Positions 1-9,044 of a DNA stretch of 26,128 bases are shown piece by piece (the stretch's first letter is position 1; every line of letters starts with the position of its first letter). The DNA lies in contig CAMPET010000131.1 in assembly GCA_946803715.1 (NCBI GenBank), forward strand, positions 1 through 26,128, given 5' to 3'. Below the pieces are notes generated by a model that ran no database searches, was not told where the DNA came from, and was given only the letters and a program-made list of their open reading frames with translations. The DNA is from Beroe ovata. Its lineage: Eukaryota; Ctenophora; Nuda; Beroida; Beroidae. The position numbers and the translations under genes are program-made.

Positions 1-1011
1 GTGTGTGTGTGCTAGAACAAGAAGACGGCGCACTAAAGCGTAGGGCGCGGTGTGCGTATACAGTTCTTAATTGAGATACAATGACATGCGCGGCGCAAAC
101 CTATTATTACTATAGCGAATTGTCTTTGGAAAATAATGTACGCATATTAAGGAGTGAATTCAGTGTGTATCAACAAGTTTTCCTAGTTAAGTTTCGTGCA
201 AGACCTAAATAATCCAAGATGGAGTAACTGTATGGGTTTCATCTCTGGCCTACACTAGCAAAAAAACGAGCAAAAACCGTTGAGAAATGTGGATAATTTT
301 TCAACGGTTTTCGCAAAATCCGGTACTATAGAATTATACCTAAATAAGATTAAGCGTGCCCTGTGCAACAAATTCCTTGCCATGTAACGAAATAAAATGT
401 TACGACGATCGCGGTAACGGTATTATAGTGTAACGGACGACCCATGACTAGTGGAACCACTAGGTATAGGAAAATCAAGACGAAAGCGATCAAATGAAGA
501 TTGACGATAAGGAACAGCAGACCCAAGCTGAAATTTGACATCTGTGGCAATTTAACCTTGACTAGGGTGTGGATTAGAGTGTTTTTATCACATGGGTTGA
601 TAACAATCTAATCAGCATCGACATGTCAAACTCATTAAGGGTGTTGATTAGGATGATAAGACAGACCAATATTATCGTGGGACGAATGGACAAATGATAC
701 TGTTAGGCGTGGGTCAGCGTAGCTCAATTTCGTGTACAGAAATGAGAAAACATTACGAAGGGGGAGGGGATCAACAACAAGAATGAAATACCTACTGACA
801 TAAATTTTTGTCAGTTTTATTAAGAACAAATCTAGCCTGATCTAGTGACTGAAGCACAAACGTAGCATACCATAAATGGGGGACTTACAAAGCCCGTCCC
901 TCCCTCACAGAGCACAACATAGCTCGAGACAAGCCGAGCCATTTCACTGGACCATTATCACAAGCATNTTGGACGGATAAGGGGTTATGTCGGCCCGTAC
1001 CATCTCCTTAC
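1..1011. other. Non-coding stretch; no supported exon
   Basis: The next HERC1 exon should lie on the minus strand below 1012, but no exon with matching phase or family similarity was found. A short GT run opens the window, and a perfect 11-bp hairpin sits at 273-283/301-311. The single N at 967 lies just past the last recognised exon, so further exons could be missing from the assembly. Short open frames here have no family resemblance. Confidence 0.5.
273..311. repeat. Perfect 11-bp inverted repeat (hairpin)
   Basis: AAAACCGTTGA at 273-283 is matched by its reverse complement at 301-311, with a 17-nt spacer. It resembles the small perfect hairpins at 2858-3522. No function is known. Confidence 0.7.
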
Positions 1012-4000
1012 CTTCAATTACTGTATGATCCACTTCTTTCCTCCTGATCACCTGTCCTGCTCTTGTGATTATATCTCGACAATACACCAGCAACAGCTTG
1101 GTGTGGTCACGAAGAAGTTCCAGCACTGGGCCGGATTCTGTCACACTCTGCAGGGGGGATTATCAATGATACGTTTGTGTTTCACGGACTTCGCTTTCTT
1201 TGAGGAACAAGATGGATGATTTGGACTAGTTTCTGTTCATACACTTTTCAGATGATTTTGCAGGTCAAAAGACAGATTTTCATTATTCCAAGGTTGTGTC
1301 AAAGCTCTATCCCACCTTGGTACAGCAGAAAGCGAGGATATGCTTGTGCAGACAGAGGAGTAGGTTGAACAGTTGGTGGGGAGGTACAGGACACTTCTCA
1401 TTCTCAGTCTCGACATCTCCTAGAAAACACGTGTGAGTCACGTGTCATTCAATGACGTGTCACGTGACAGAACAAAGCTGCCAGCTATATTCTAAGATAT
1501 ACTTTCGGCTTCTTTTAGTTCAGAAGAAGTCTCAAAAAATCGATGGATAAACTGATTACTGGCCCTTGTCGGTTACCGAGTCTATTTCGTTGTCAAGACA
1601 ACAACACTCACCCGCAGTTTTGATGGTCTCCTCCTCAACACAGTCGAGGAGAGTGTTGGTGTGTGATGACGTCATTTTGAGGAGCAGTTTCATCAGGGAG
1701 GATGACAAGGCTCTCTTCTCCTTACTCGAGTCCGATAGTCCTAGGAACAGGGTCAGAATATTGACTCTTGCAAATTTTTGGAAGCCCATGTAAGAAAAGA
1801 AGAAACTACTTAAACCCATAATAATCCCTTAGAGATCTCTCTACTGTTCATATTTCACTCGTTCATTTACCGAGGAGTTGAGTCACTTGGCAATCCTCCA
1901 GGAAACTATTCAGGACGAGTGTGAGTTGGAGCGAGTGTCCGGGAGAGAGGGTGTCCCATCGCTCAGGGAGGAGATTGTTGAGGAGGGAGAGTCTCTCTTC
2001 TAGTGCCGGGAGTAGGATGGGGGATCCGAGGACCAGAGTGTCTTTCACCTGATGATGTGGGGTGAGAGGGGGTGAGAAGGGATGAGATGGGGTGTGAGGG
2101 GGTGAGATGGGGTGTGAGATGGGGATGAGCGGGGTGTGAGAGACAGGGGTGGTAAGGGGGTGAGGGGTGGCAAGGAAGGAGAGGGGGAAATGACTGTTGG
2201 AGGTGAGCCAATAATAATGGGGGCAGCGACCAGCGTATTCCTTGGCGGTCAGCCAAACAATAAACGACGATTATGAAATTGTTACAGTCGTTAATACGCA
2301 TTCACTAATAGGCGGCATATTACGGGACCGGGGACATGATTGACATTTTCCGAGTGCAATTAGTCTCAGAAATCATTCGAGGAGGCCCTCTGGCTGACAT
2401 AACGGTTTATAAATGTCTAGAATGGGCATTTAATACAGTTCATTTTGTCCCAGTGGTCAGCCGTTGCTTTCGAAAATGCCGTGCAATTGGATTGTCAGAC
2501 TTGCATCTCCACAAATACATGAAATCTGAACTTGTAAAGAGGTGTTGACTTTGTGGATACTCACGAGTTGATGAGTGTCAGGAGGAATGTCACAGTCGAG
2601 CATGCTGAATAGGAGTTCTCTGATGAGAGTCCCGTGTTTTCCCATAGTCTGTGCTTGGGACATCGACCCAGCAACCTGGAGTGTTGTAAGAGGTTGCTAC
2701 GGCAACCTATGTTAGTGCGGGTTGCTAGGCAACGTTTCGCGATGATATCTGATTTTGCAGGTACCATATCTTTCACAAATTTTGAGTGAAATGCAGTACC
2801 ATTAAAATTCATTGATCGATACATATGACCATGTTTATCTGATATCTAATGATAGGACTTATCAGGAATGGCCTGATAAGAAATCATTAATCAGGTTTTT
2901 TCTCTCTGCACTCTGTAGCACTTCCTCTCGGGCGGCCATCTGATTTGCATTGAAATCAGATGGTTGCTATTCCAGCCTGTGTTGAAACTAGAAAGCAACT
3001 AGGCTCTTATAAAGGGAAGCTTAGTTCGAAAAGATTCCGTACTTCTGAAAAGTTTCATGTTAAAAACTCCTTCGCCATTCGTCTTCTGTCCTGAATAAAA
3101 TTCCCTCATTCGCTGAGGTGATTCTCAACACTTCTCTCAGTGAAGATGACAGTTCACTGTCATCTCCAATGACAACGCCTCCGCAATCAATCCTCCCGGC
3201 TTCGCGTTCATTCCCGTTCATGAAAAATGAATTTTACATATCATTTTCATTCATTCCTTCGCAATGAATATGCAGAATGAGATTCATTCTCTTCTCTCAT
3301 CCTATACATGCGAAGAGAGAATTTCTCTCTTGTACTCGATGGAATTATGTTTGTATTAACAAGCACACCATCTGATGCTAGCTACACACACAGAGTATTG
3401 TGTTTTACTTCGCAGCGAACATTGTTCATATTGTATCAAGAACATCGTTCTTTTCTTTGTTCTTCATTCCTTCATCTATTGTATGATTATCCAAGGGTAT
3501 GAATACTATTCCATACCCTTGGTTTCATACTTTAATTGATAATAGAATATGGGTTTCATTAATCATTTGAGATGGGAAATTGGTGGAGGGCAGTATATTT
3601 TGGTGGATTTTTGAGGGAGTTTATGAGTCCAAATTCTCGTGGCCACGACTTACCGAAATACGCAACAGTATCAAACTTACCGCGAGTTCTAGATGAGCCT
3701 TGAGGAGCCTCAAGCACAGGTGTAAGAACTCCTGATTTTCCCGGGCAGAGGGATCTGAAATTCGTCCAGTGGAGTAAATTCCTCGATCAAGTTATTACGC
3801 AATTAACCTGCATACTTTTTGCGCTCTCTCACCGAAAAAGTCAGCTCTATCTAGGGCAAACAAACCTTTGTTGAGCTCCTCCATGAAAATGTGAAGTATA
3901 CTGAATGTGTCAGGTTTCAGCTGGATACAGTACGGTTTCTGCCACGTCAGTACCTGGGAAACGTGACGTCATAATATAATATTTATCCCGTATTCTTACA

Positions 4001-4994
4001 CCTGCATCACTGTCAGAAATTGCGGTTCCTGGGATGAGGGATGATAGGGAGAGGGTACTTGTTCAACATGGTCAGAGAGGAAGTAATATTACCCAAACTG
4101 TAACTCAATACTCGGACACAGGCAGTCACATACAGAGGACATAACTCGTGATTTACGCCGGTAAGTGTAAGTACCGGTTTGAGATAAAAACACGTGCACT
4201 GGAAAAGACAGTGACCTAGTATCGGCCCTGAAAAAGACAGATTATCTCAATTGCACGTGTTTAATTGACGTCGTGATGTAGTTTTTCTGCAGAAACACGC
4301 GTGAAATGTGAAGTTTCTCGATAACCGCGACATATATGTCTATCGGCAAGTAACAGCTGCTGAGACAGGGCGAGGGAAACATGCGATCACTAAACTCCAT
4401 GCTCGACTAAGAAAGCATTCTGATTTTCAAGCATGGTCCATTTCTAAGTCTACAAATCAACATATAATAATTCCATGCATCTGTAAGTGTGGTTATTGTG
4501 CTCAAGGAGAAATGATTCAGGATCCGACAACCATGACAGAGAAAAGTAATTTTATGATCCGATCACTGAAATGTCTGCTTGGAAAAGTGATTGCACAGTG
4601 TGTGTGTTATAAACCCAGACAACAAACACACAAGGTGATGAGGAGTGTCTTACTCTATTTCGAGGCATAATGACACGTCCCTTCGAATCCTGTGTGAGGG
4701 TCTGGCATTGTCACGTTTTCCGATATAGCACAATTTTTTCGTAAAACTCCACTCAATCATTCGTTACGCCTCCCTCCCTCCCTACCTCGTTATAGACCCC
4801 CTATCAGCCTTAGCACCACTCTCTCAACTCCCACTTTACCTTTCTATCACCCTTAGCACCACTCTCTCAACACCCACTTTACCTTTCTATCGAGTGGAAT
4901 TGCTGTCCATGCCACTGAATGAGAGGTACCGGCACTGATCTGATGAATTGGGACGTTCTCCAGACCCATCACCTTGCGTGGCTTCAGGATAGGA
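1012..4994 (-). CDS. HERC1: HERC1-like giant HECT E3 ubiquitin ligase, internal part (8 exons)
   Basis: HERC1 is a very large protein with two RCC1-like domains and a C-terminal HECT ubiquitin-ligase domain, linked to Arf/Rab GTPases and membrane traffic. Exons in transcript order are 4994-4883, 3953-3866, 3754-3681, 2648-2565, 2048-1871, 1740-1612, 1419-1316 and 1147-1012. All have AG/GT borders, and each junction phase fits the next exon, giving about 301 codons without a stop. The first exon carries the end of an RCC1 repeat (HQISAGTSHSVAWTAIP); the second holds VLTWQKPYC, then helical segments such as FLHLCLRLLKAHLELA, ILLPALEERLSLLNNLLPE and LMKLLLK. These align in order, from memory, with human HERC1 just after its first RCC1-like domain. 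Codons split by introns (G|AT, G|GA) rebuild sensible residues. Earlier RCC1 exons are not visible between 4995 and 6173, and later exons should lie left of the window. HERC2 or another RCC1 protein fits less well. Confidence 0.88.
1428..1466. promoter_or_regulatory. Cluster of three CACGTG E-boxes in a HERC1 intron
   Basis: CACGTG occurs at 1428-1433, 1439-1444 and 1461-1466, partly embedded in a palindromic context with TCATT/AATGA. It lies just upstream, in transcript sense, of the HERC1 exon ending at 1419. CACGTG is the core for bHLH-zip factors (Myc/Max, USF, TFE). Function is inferred from density alone. Confidence 0.35.
2051..2190 (+). repeat. G-rich imperfect tandem repeat (GGGGTGAGA-like)
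   Basis: Irregular copies of GGGGTGAGA/GGGGTGTGAG run through this HERC1 intron, beginning directly at the acceptor of the exon that ends at 2048. On the coding (minus) strand it is a long C/T-rich tract, which may serve as an extended polypyrimidine tract. Many G-runs of 4-5 make G-quadruplexes plausible on the plus strand. Confidence 0.65.
2692..2733. promoter_or_regulatory. Two X-box-like RFX motifs
   Basis: GGTTGCTACGGCAACC at 2692-2707 and GTTGCTAGGCAAC at 2721-2733 both fit the palindromic X-box bound by RFX factors (GTTGC N1-3 GCAAC). They lie 13 nt apart in a HERC1 intron, 44 bp upstream of the exon ending at 2648. Two close matches are unlikely by chance, but binding is not shown. 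Confidence 0.4.
2858..3522. repeat. Run of serial perfect hairpins
   Basis: Seven short perfect inverted repeats lie one after another in the 0.9-kb HERC1 intron: 2858-2880 (9-bp stem), 2936-2963 (11 bp), 3144-3165 (10 bp), 3274-3290 (7 bp), 3314-3330 (8 bp), 3438-3452 (6 bp) and 3491-3522 (11 bp, CCAAGGGTATG). Loops are 1-10 nt. Stem sequences differ, so this is not one repeat family. The mechanism is unknown. Confidence 0.6.
4190..4261. repeat. Inverted repeat around CACGTG
   Basis: AAACACGTGCA near 4190 is repeated as its reverse complement TGCACGTGTTT near 4251-4261, with about 50 nt between. It lies in the HERC1 intron between 3953 and 4883. Each arm contains an E-box. Confidence 0.5.
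4801..4891. repeat. 43-bp tandem duplication spanning a splice donor
   Basis: Two near-identical 43-bp units (4801-4843 and 4844-4886) plus a partial third overlap the 5' splice site of the HERC1 exon 4883-4994. The sequence GATAGAAAG|GTAAAG is therefore present twice, 43 nt apart. The real donor is at 4882/4881, because its phase fits the next exon. Using the downstream copy would add 43 nt with an in-frame stop. Confidence 0.8.
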
Positions 4995-5325
4995 CTGTGA
5001 CAACTGCCCTGAAATGGGGAGGGGGTAAGAATCGGGAGTGTGGATCTATGGATTGAGGAGGTTCAAGGGACTTGTTTTTGAGACAAAGTATGGTTGATGC
5101 ATTCCTAGTTTCTAGAAATTTCCGATTTCTAATTTTCCAAGAAATGGATGACACGTGATAATGACACGAGGTCATGTGATCGGTGTCAATAAAAGCCTTG
5201 CTCGTAGCTATTTTTAGAAACCCACCTTCTTCCACTGACCAACCTTCTTGTTTTGTGGTAATTTCGCATCAATTAGTCAATTCTCATTGATAACGTAGGA
5301 CGTTTGGTCCAGTATCTGTAACCTC

Positions 5326-5462
5326 AACTTTGATGATAAATAGGACGAGTAGTGTTGTTACGAACATTTTACTGTAGCAATAAAACGAAGCGTTGATCTG
5401 TTGTTTATTGCTACAGTAAAATGTTCGTAACAACACTACTCGTCCTATTTATCATCAAAGTT
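5326..5462. repeat. Perfect 59-bp inverted repeat (long hairpin)
   Basis: Bases 5326-5384 are the exact reverse complement of 5404-5462, with a 19-nt loop at 5385-5403. No mismatch was found over 59 bp. It lies between the last visible HERC1 exon and the first monooxygenase exon. It has no transposase or open frame. Options are a young fold-back element, a small-RNA hairpin source, or a fold-back assembly join. Confidence 0.92.
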
Positions 5463-6173
5463 ACCAAAAGATCCCTCTTTCACACACCATGTAACCTCAA
5501 GTAGGTAATGGGTAAAATTTACCAATCCCATTTTCTAATAATCCTTTTTTAATTTCTCACGCCTACCTGAATTTCCGACTGCTCTCTCAATACACTCTTC
5601 ACACTGCCACAAGAAAAACCTGCACTTCTCGTTCTTTGGAAATCAAGAACATTCTCCCAGCCATTCTCCAGTATTATTTTACACTTTTTATCGGTGATAT
5701 TTGACGTGTGTGCTGGACAATTAATTCGGTTTGTCCTACCCCTGATAAGTTAACAAAGTTAAAAGATAGAATTTCATATTTATCTTCAGTATTTAAGGGC
5801 CGTCGAGAGGACCAAACTGGTATTTCTAGTTTCTCTCCGTCTCACCATTTTCGCGAATTCCCCCCATTCATATATCTAACATATCTAAACATATTTTTGG
5901 AACGAATTATAACGTTGCATACTGTTAAAAGTCATGACCGTGGTGAAGCTAAGTTTTGTTATTTTAGAGACAAAATTACAAAATCCTCGTGATTCGTGAT
6001 AATTTCATTTTATCGTGATTCTTGTTCCTTTCGTTTCCTTTCATTTGCTTTTGTCATGACCCTTCTTTCTCTTTCCTTCGTTCGTTCTTTAGCAAAAATT
6101 CGGTTCACCCCAACCCCGTACAATTTTCATCACATGACCCTCAATCCTCATCTCCTTCCCCGCAATAGGCAAG
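5463..6173. other. Intergenic region upstream of the monooxygenase array
   Basis: This should hold the promoter and 5' UTR of the first monooxygenase. It is AT-rich, with a C/T-rich stretch at about 6010-6170 before the ATG. No clear TATA box or initiator could be fixed. A plus-strand open frame at 5708-5992 (94 codons) has no recognisable family. No RCC1-like HERC1 exon was found on the minus strand. Confidence 0.5.
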
Positions 6174-7972
6174 ATGGTACTTCGCGTGTGTATTGTGGGG
6201 GCTGGTCCCAGCGGTATGGCCGCTCTTGGCATGTTCAAACAACTGAAAGACCAAGGGACACCCTGTGAAGTTACGGTCTATGAGAAGCAGAACGCCCCCG
6301 GGGGTCTGTGGAACCTCACATGGAGAACAGGTAGGATCACCACCTGATCAATGATCAACCACTCCCCACTCCCTCGCACAATCCCCTGCAGTACCCCCTC
6401 AATCCCTCCCTATTCCTGCTCAATTCCTCCACTTTCTATAACTCCCCCCCTTCCTCCGCAGGACTTGACGAGTACGGCGAGACTGTCCACTGCTCCATGT
6501 ACAGGGACCTCTTCTCCAACGGTCCGAAGGAAGCCCTAGAGTTTCCTGAGTACACGTTCATGGATCATTTCGGCAAAGAGATACCATCCTGTCCTCCACG
6601 GCCCGTCCTCTATGATTACCTCAAGGTGAGGAATATAGTTAGGGGACGTGAAATTCCCGAGTATAGAAGTATAGAGGGGGGACAAGAGGACGTGAAATAA
6701 ATAAAGGGATAAGTGGTCATCTTAGCGGGTCTGGCACATACTATTATAGAGGGGTTTGTGGTGCCTTGATTGCATGAAATATACCATTGTTAGAAACCCG
6801 CTGGTATCCGCATGTGCCCCCCATCCGCTGTTTCAAATAAAACCCCCTCCCCCTCCCTGCATGCCCCTAATCTCTCGCAGGGATACTGGCGATTCCTTGG
6901 CATTGAGGAGGGGGACGTGCTCGTGAAACACAGCGTCAAACAAGTATCTTACGACGAAGCAAGGAAAACATTTACCGTTACCGTGAAGAATTTGGTGAAG
7001 AACGAGGAGTACAGTCAGGAGTTTGATCGGGTTATCGTGGCAGCAGGGCACTTCTCAACCCCTCATGTCCCCACTTTCCCGGGCATTGAGACGTTTGATG
7101 GACGAGTCCTGCACGCCCATGACTTCAGAAATGCCCGAGAGTTCACAGGGAAAAACTGTCTGCTGATTGGAGCTAGCTACAGCGCGGAGGACATTGGTCT
7201 CCAACTCTACAAGTTTGGGGCTAACTCTGTGACCATGTCATGGAGGACACAGCCCATGGGATTCGCGTGGCCCAAGACCATGAAGGAGGTCCAACTTCTG
7301 ACCAAGGTGTCTGGAAAAACATGCTACTTCAAGGACGGCCATGTTGAGGATTTCGATGCAATCATCCTCTGCACTGGGTACAGACACAACTTCCCCTTTA
7401 TCGCACCTGACATCCGACTGGAGGCGACCAACACGTACAATCTGCCGAATCTCTACCGAAACATCCAGTGGTACGGCACTCGGCCCGGCACTAAAGACGC
7501 AGACGGTAACTTGTTCTACATCGGGATGACGGACCAGTTCTACACTTACACCATGTTCATGATGCAGTCCCTGTGGGCGGCCCAAGTTATCAAGGGAATC
7601 CTCAAAGTGCCCTCCCGTGAGAAGTGCGTGGCTAACATCGACAAAGGTCTTGCGGAGGATAAGTTACTAACGGATTACAACAAGCAGATCGACTTCCAGG
7701 CCGATTATATGGAGCAATTGCGGGCCGACACCGGACACCCTGTCTGTCTGAAGGGGTGTGCCGAGATGTTCAAGGGTTGGGAGCACGATAAGCATGAAGA
7801 TATCCTGACCTACAGGGACAAGACCCACAAAAACCTCTTCACGGGTGTTGTCTCCCCAGTTCTGACGAAACCGTGGGTGAAACTCCTGGATGATTCCCTG
7901 GAGAATTACCTGAGCATGGAGTATGTGGAGTACAGCGGGGAAATGACAAATGGACATCAAAATGGACATTAA
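6174..7972 (+). CDS. Trimethylamine monooxygenase-like flavin monooxygenase, complete copy A
   Basis: Three exons, 6174-6330, 6462-6625 and 6881-7972, join in phase to give 470 aa. The ATG lies in GCAAGATGG, and the FAD Rossmann motif follows at once (VGAGPSG, residues 8-14). Other signs are GGLWN (44-48), SNGPKE (71-76), [11 protein letters not shown] (179-189, the FMO signature), the NADPH-site motif [10 protein letters not shown] (204-213) and ILCTGY (269-274). Order, length and phrases such as WRTGLDEYGE match bacterial trimethylamine monooxygenase (Tmm) much better than vertebrate FMO1-5, which carry a C-terminal membrane anchor; none is seen here. The family uses FAD, NADPH and oxygen to N-oxidise small amines; Tmm makes trimethylamine N-oxide. 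The pocket motif GMTDQF (323-328) keeps Asp325 but has Phe where I recall Trp in bacterial Tmm. The tail ends NGHQNGH. Substrate is inferred; another amine or sulphide is possible. Confidence 0.93.
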
Positions 7973-8477
7973 ACAGGACATTGAAATGGACATTTCCTCA
8001 GATTGATGCTTTTTAATCCATGATACATAAGTACATAGCAAAGTGATGTGTGTGTAGATATGATAAAGAGACGCTGTGTTTTTGATGGAGAATATAAAAT
8101 CCCACATTCTATTTCATTATTTCATTTTGATCAAAACTCTTGCCGCAAAGATAAATAAATGTGTGCTTTTTGCCCCCACCACATTATCGCCGAGAATCTC
8201 AACATTGAGCCGCTAGGTAATAAATTGAATTGCATATTCTACATTTTGCAGGGAATTTTTTATTTTGGTGTTAAAAACAAGGACATATTATATTAAACCG
8301 GAAATTTGGTCAATACGCATATGCTACATGTTTGCATGGATTTTATAAACCTCAATCCTAATCAAAATGACGGTTGCAACAAGTGAAAAAGCTCGTGAGC
8401 TCCATTGCAACTCATTAAAACTACTGACTGCGCCATGTTTCTCTCTCTTTCTCAATCTTCTCCCCCCACGCACGCAG
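7973..8477 (+). other. 3' flank of copy A and intron-like lead-in to terminal exon B
   Basis: It starts with decayed AATGGACAT units (the NGH tail repeat continuing past the stop). A polyadenylation signal candidate AATAAA is at about 8154. From about 8096 it is closely similar to 10576-10974, so both are copies of one duplicated block. No exons like copy A exons 1 and 2 are present. It ends in a pyrimidine tract and CGCACGCAG acceptor. Confidence 0.7.
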
Positions 8478-8950
8478 GGATACTGGAAATTTCTCGGAAT
8501 CAAAGACGAAGAGATCCATCTCCGACACTCTGTCCGTCACGTGACCTATGATGACGTCACAAAGACATTCTCCGTGACCGTTGCCGATCTGTCCGGAGGT
8601 CGAGAGTTCAGCACCGAGTTTGACAAAGTGATCGTTGCTGTGGGGCACAATTCTACACCACACTCGCCGACATTCGACGGATTTGACACGTTTCCCGGGC
8701 GAATCCTCCACTCCCACGACTTCCGGAATGCACGGCAGTTCGCCGGACAACGATGTTTGGTGATCGGAGCGAGTTACAGTGCCGAGGACATCGGTCTACA
8801 GCTGTACAAATTCGGCGCTTCGCGTGTCGTCATGAGCTGGCGAACCAAACCAATGGGATTCGTCTGGCCCGACACGTGCGAAGAAATGCCACTCGTTACC
8901 AAGGTAACGAATAGTACGTGTCACTTTAGGAACGGCCACGTGGAGGATTT
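8478..8950 (+). CDS. Tmm-like monooxygenase terminal exon B (partial, cut by gap)
   Basis: The exon follows the acceptor CACGCAG and begins GGA TAC TGG, as copy A exon 3 does. It encodes 157 residues of a paralogue clearly diverged from copy A. FPGRILHSHDF (FMO signature) and [10 protein letters not shown] are intact. It stops at the N at 8951 just after GHVED, so the last ~220 residues are missing. It is nearly identical to terminal exon B' (10975-12117), with about a dozen base changes. No exons 1-2 precede it. Either it is an alternative last exon using the donor at 6625, or its 5' exons were lost. The reading frame that seems to run past 8951 is a chimera across the gap. Confidence 0.85.
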
Positions 8951-8951
8951 N
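8951..8951. other. Assembly gap (single N) inside the monooxygenase array
   Basis: The N joins the middle of exon B to a point inside intron 1 of another copy. Sequence from 8952 repeats that from 6369 at a constant offset of 2583. The gap must hide the rest of exon B, its 3' flank and exon 1 of copy A', unless the join is false. Confidence 0.85.
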
Positions 8952-9044
8952 CTCCCTCGCACAATCCCCTGCAGTACCCCCTCAATCCCTCCCTATTCCT
9001 GCTCAATTCCTCCACTTTCTATAACTCCCCCCCTTCCTCCGCAG

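Noticed and set aside
4002-4028. A 27-bp micro-exon of HERC1 with AG/GT borders
   Set aside because: The exon ending at 4883 (LDRK) joins 3953 (VLTW) in phase and matches HERC1 without it. The nine extra residues have no counterpart.
4308-4670. 120-codon plus-strand frame
   Set aside because: It lies inside a HERC1 intron on the other strand, has no recognisable domain, splice context or Kozak signal, and its length is possible by chance.
5708-5992. 94-codon plus-strand frame upstream of the monooxygenase
   Set aside because: It is not in phase with or spliced to exon 1 by any evident donor, and it resembles no known family.
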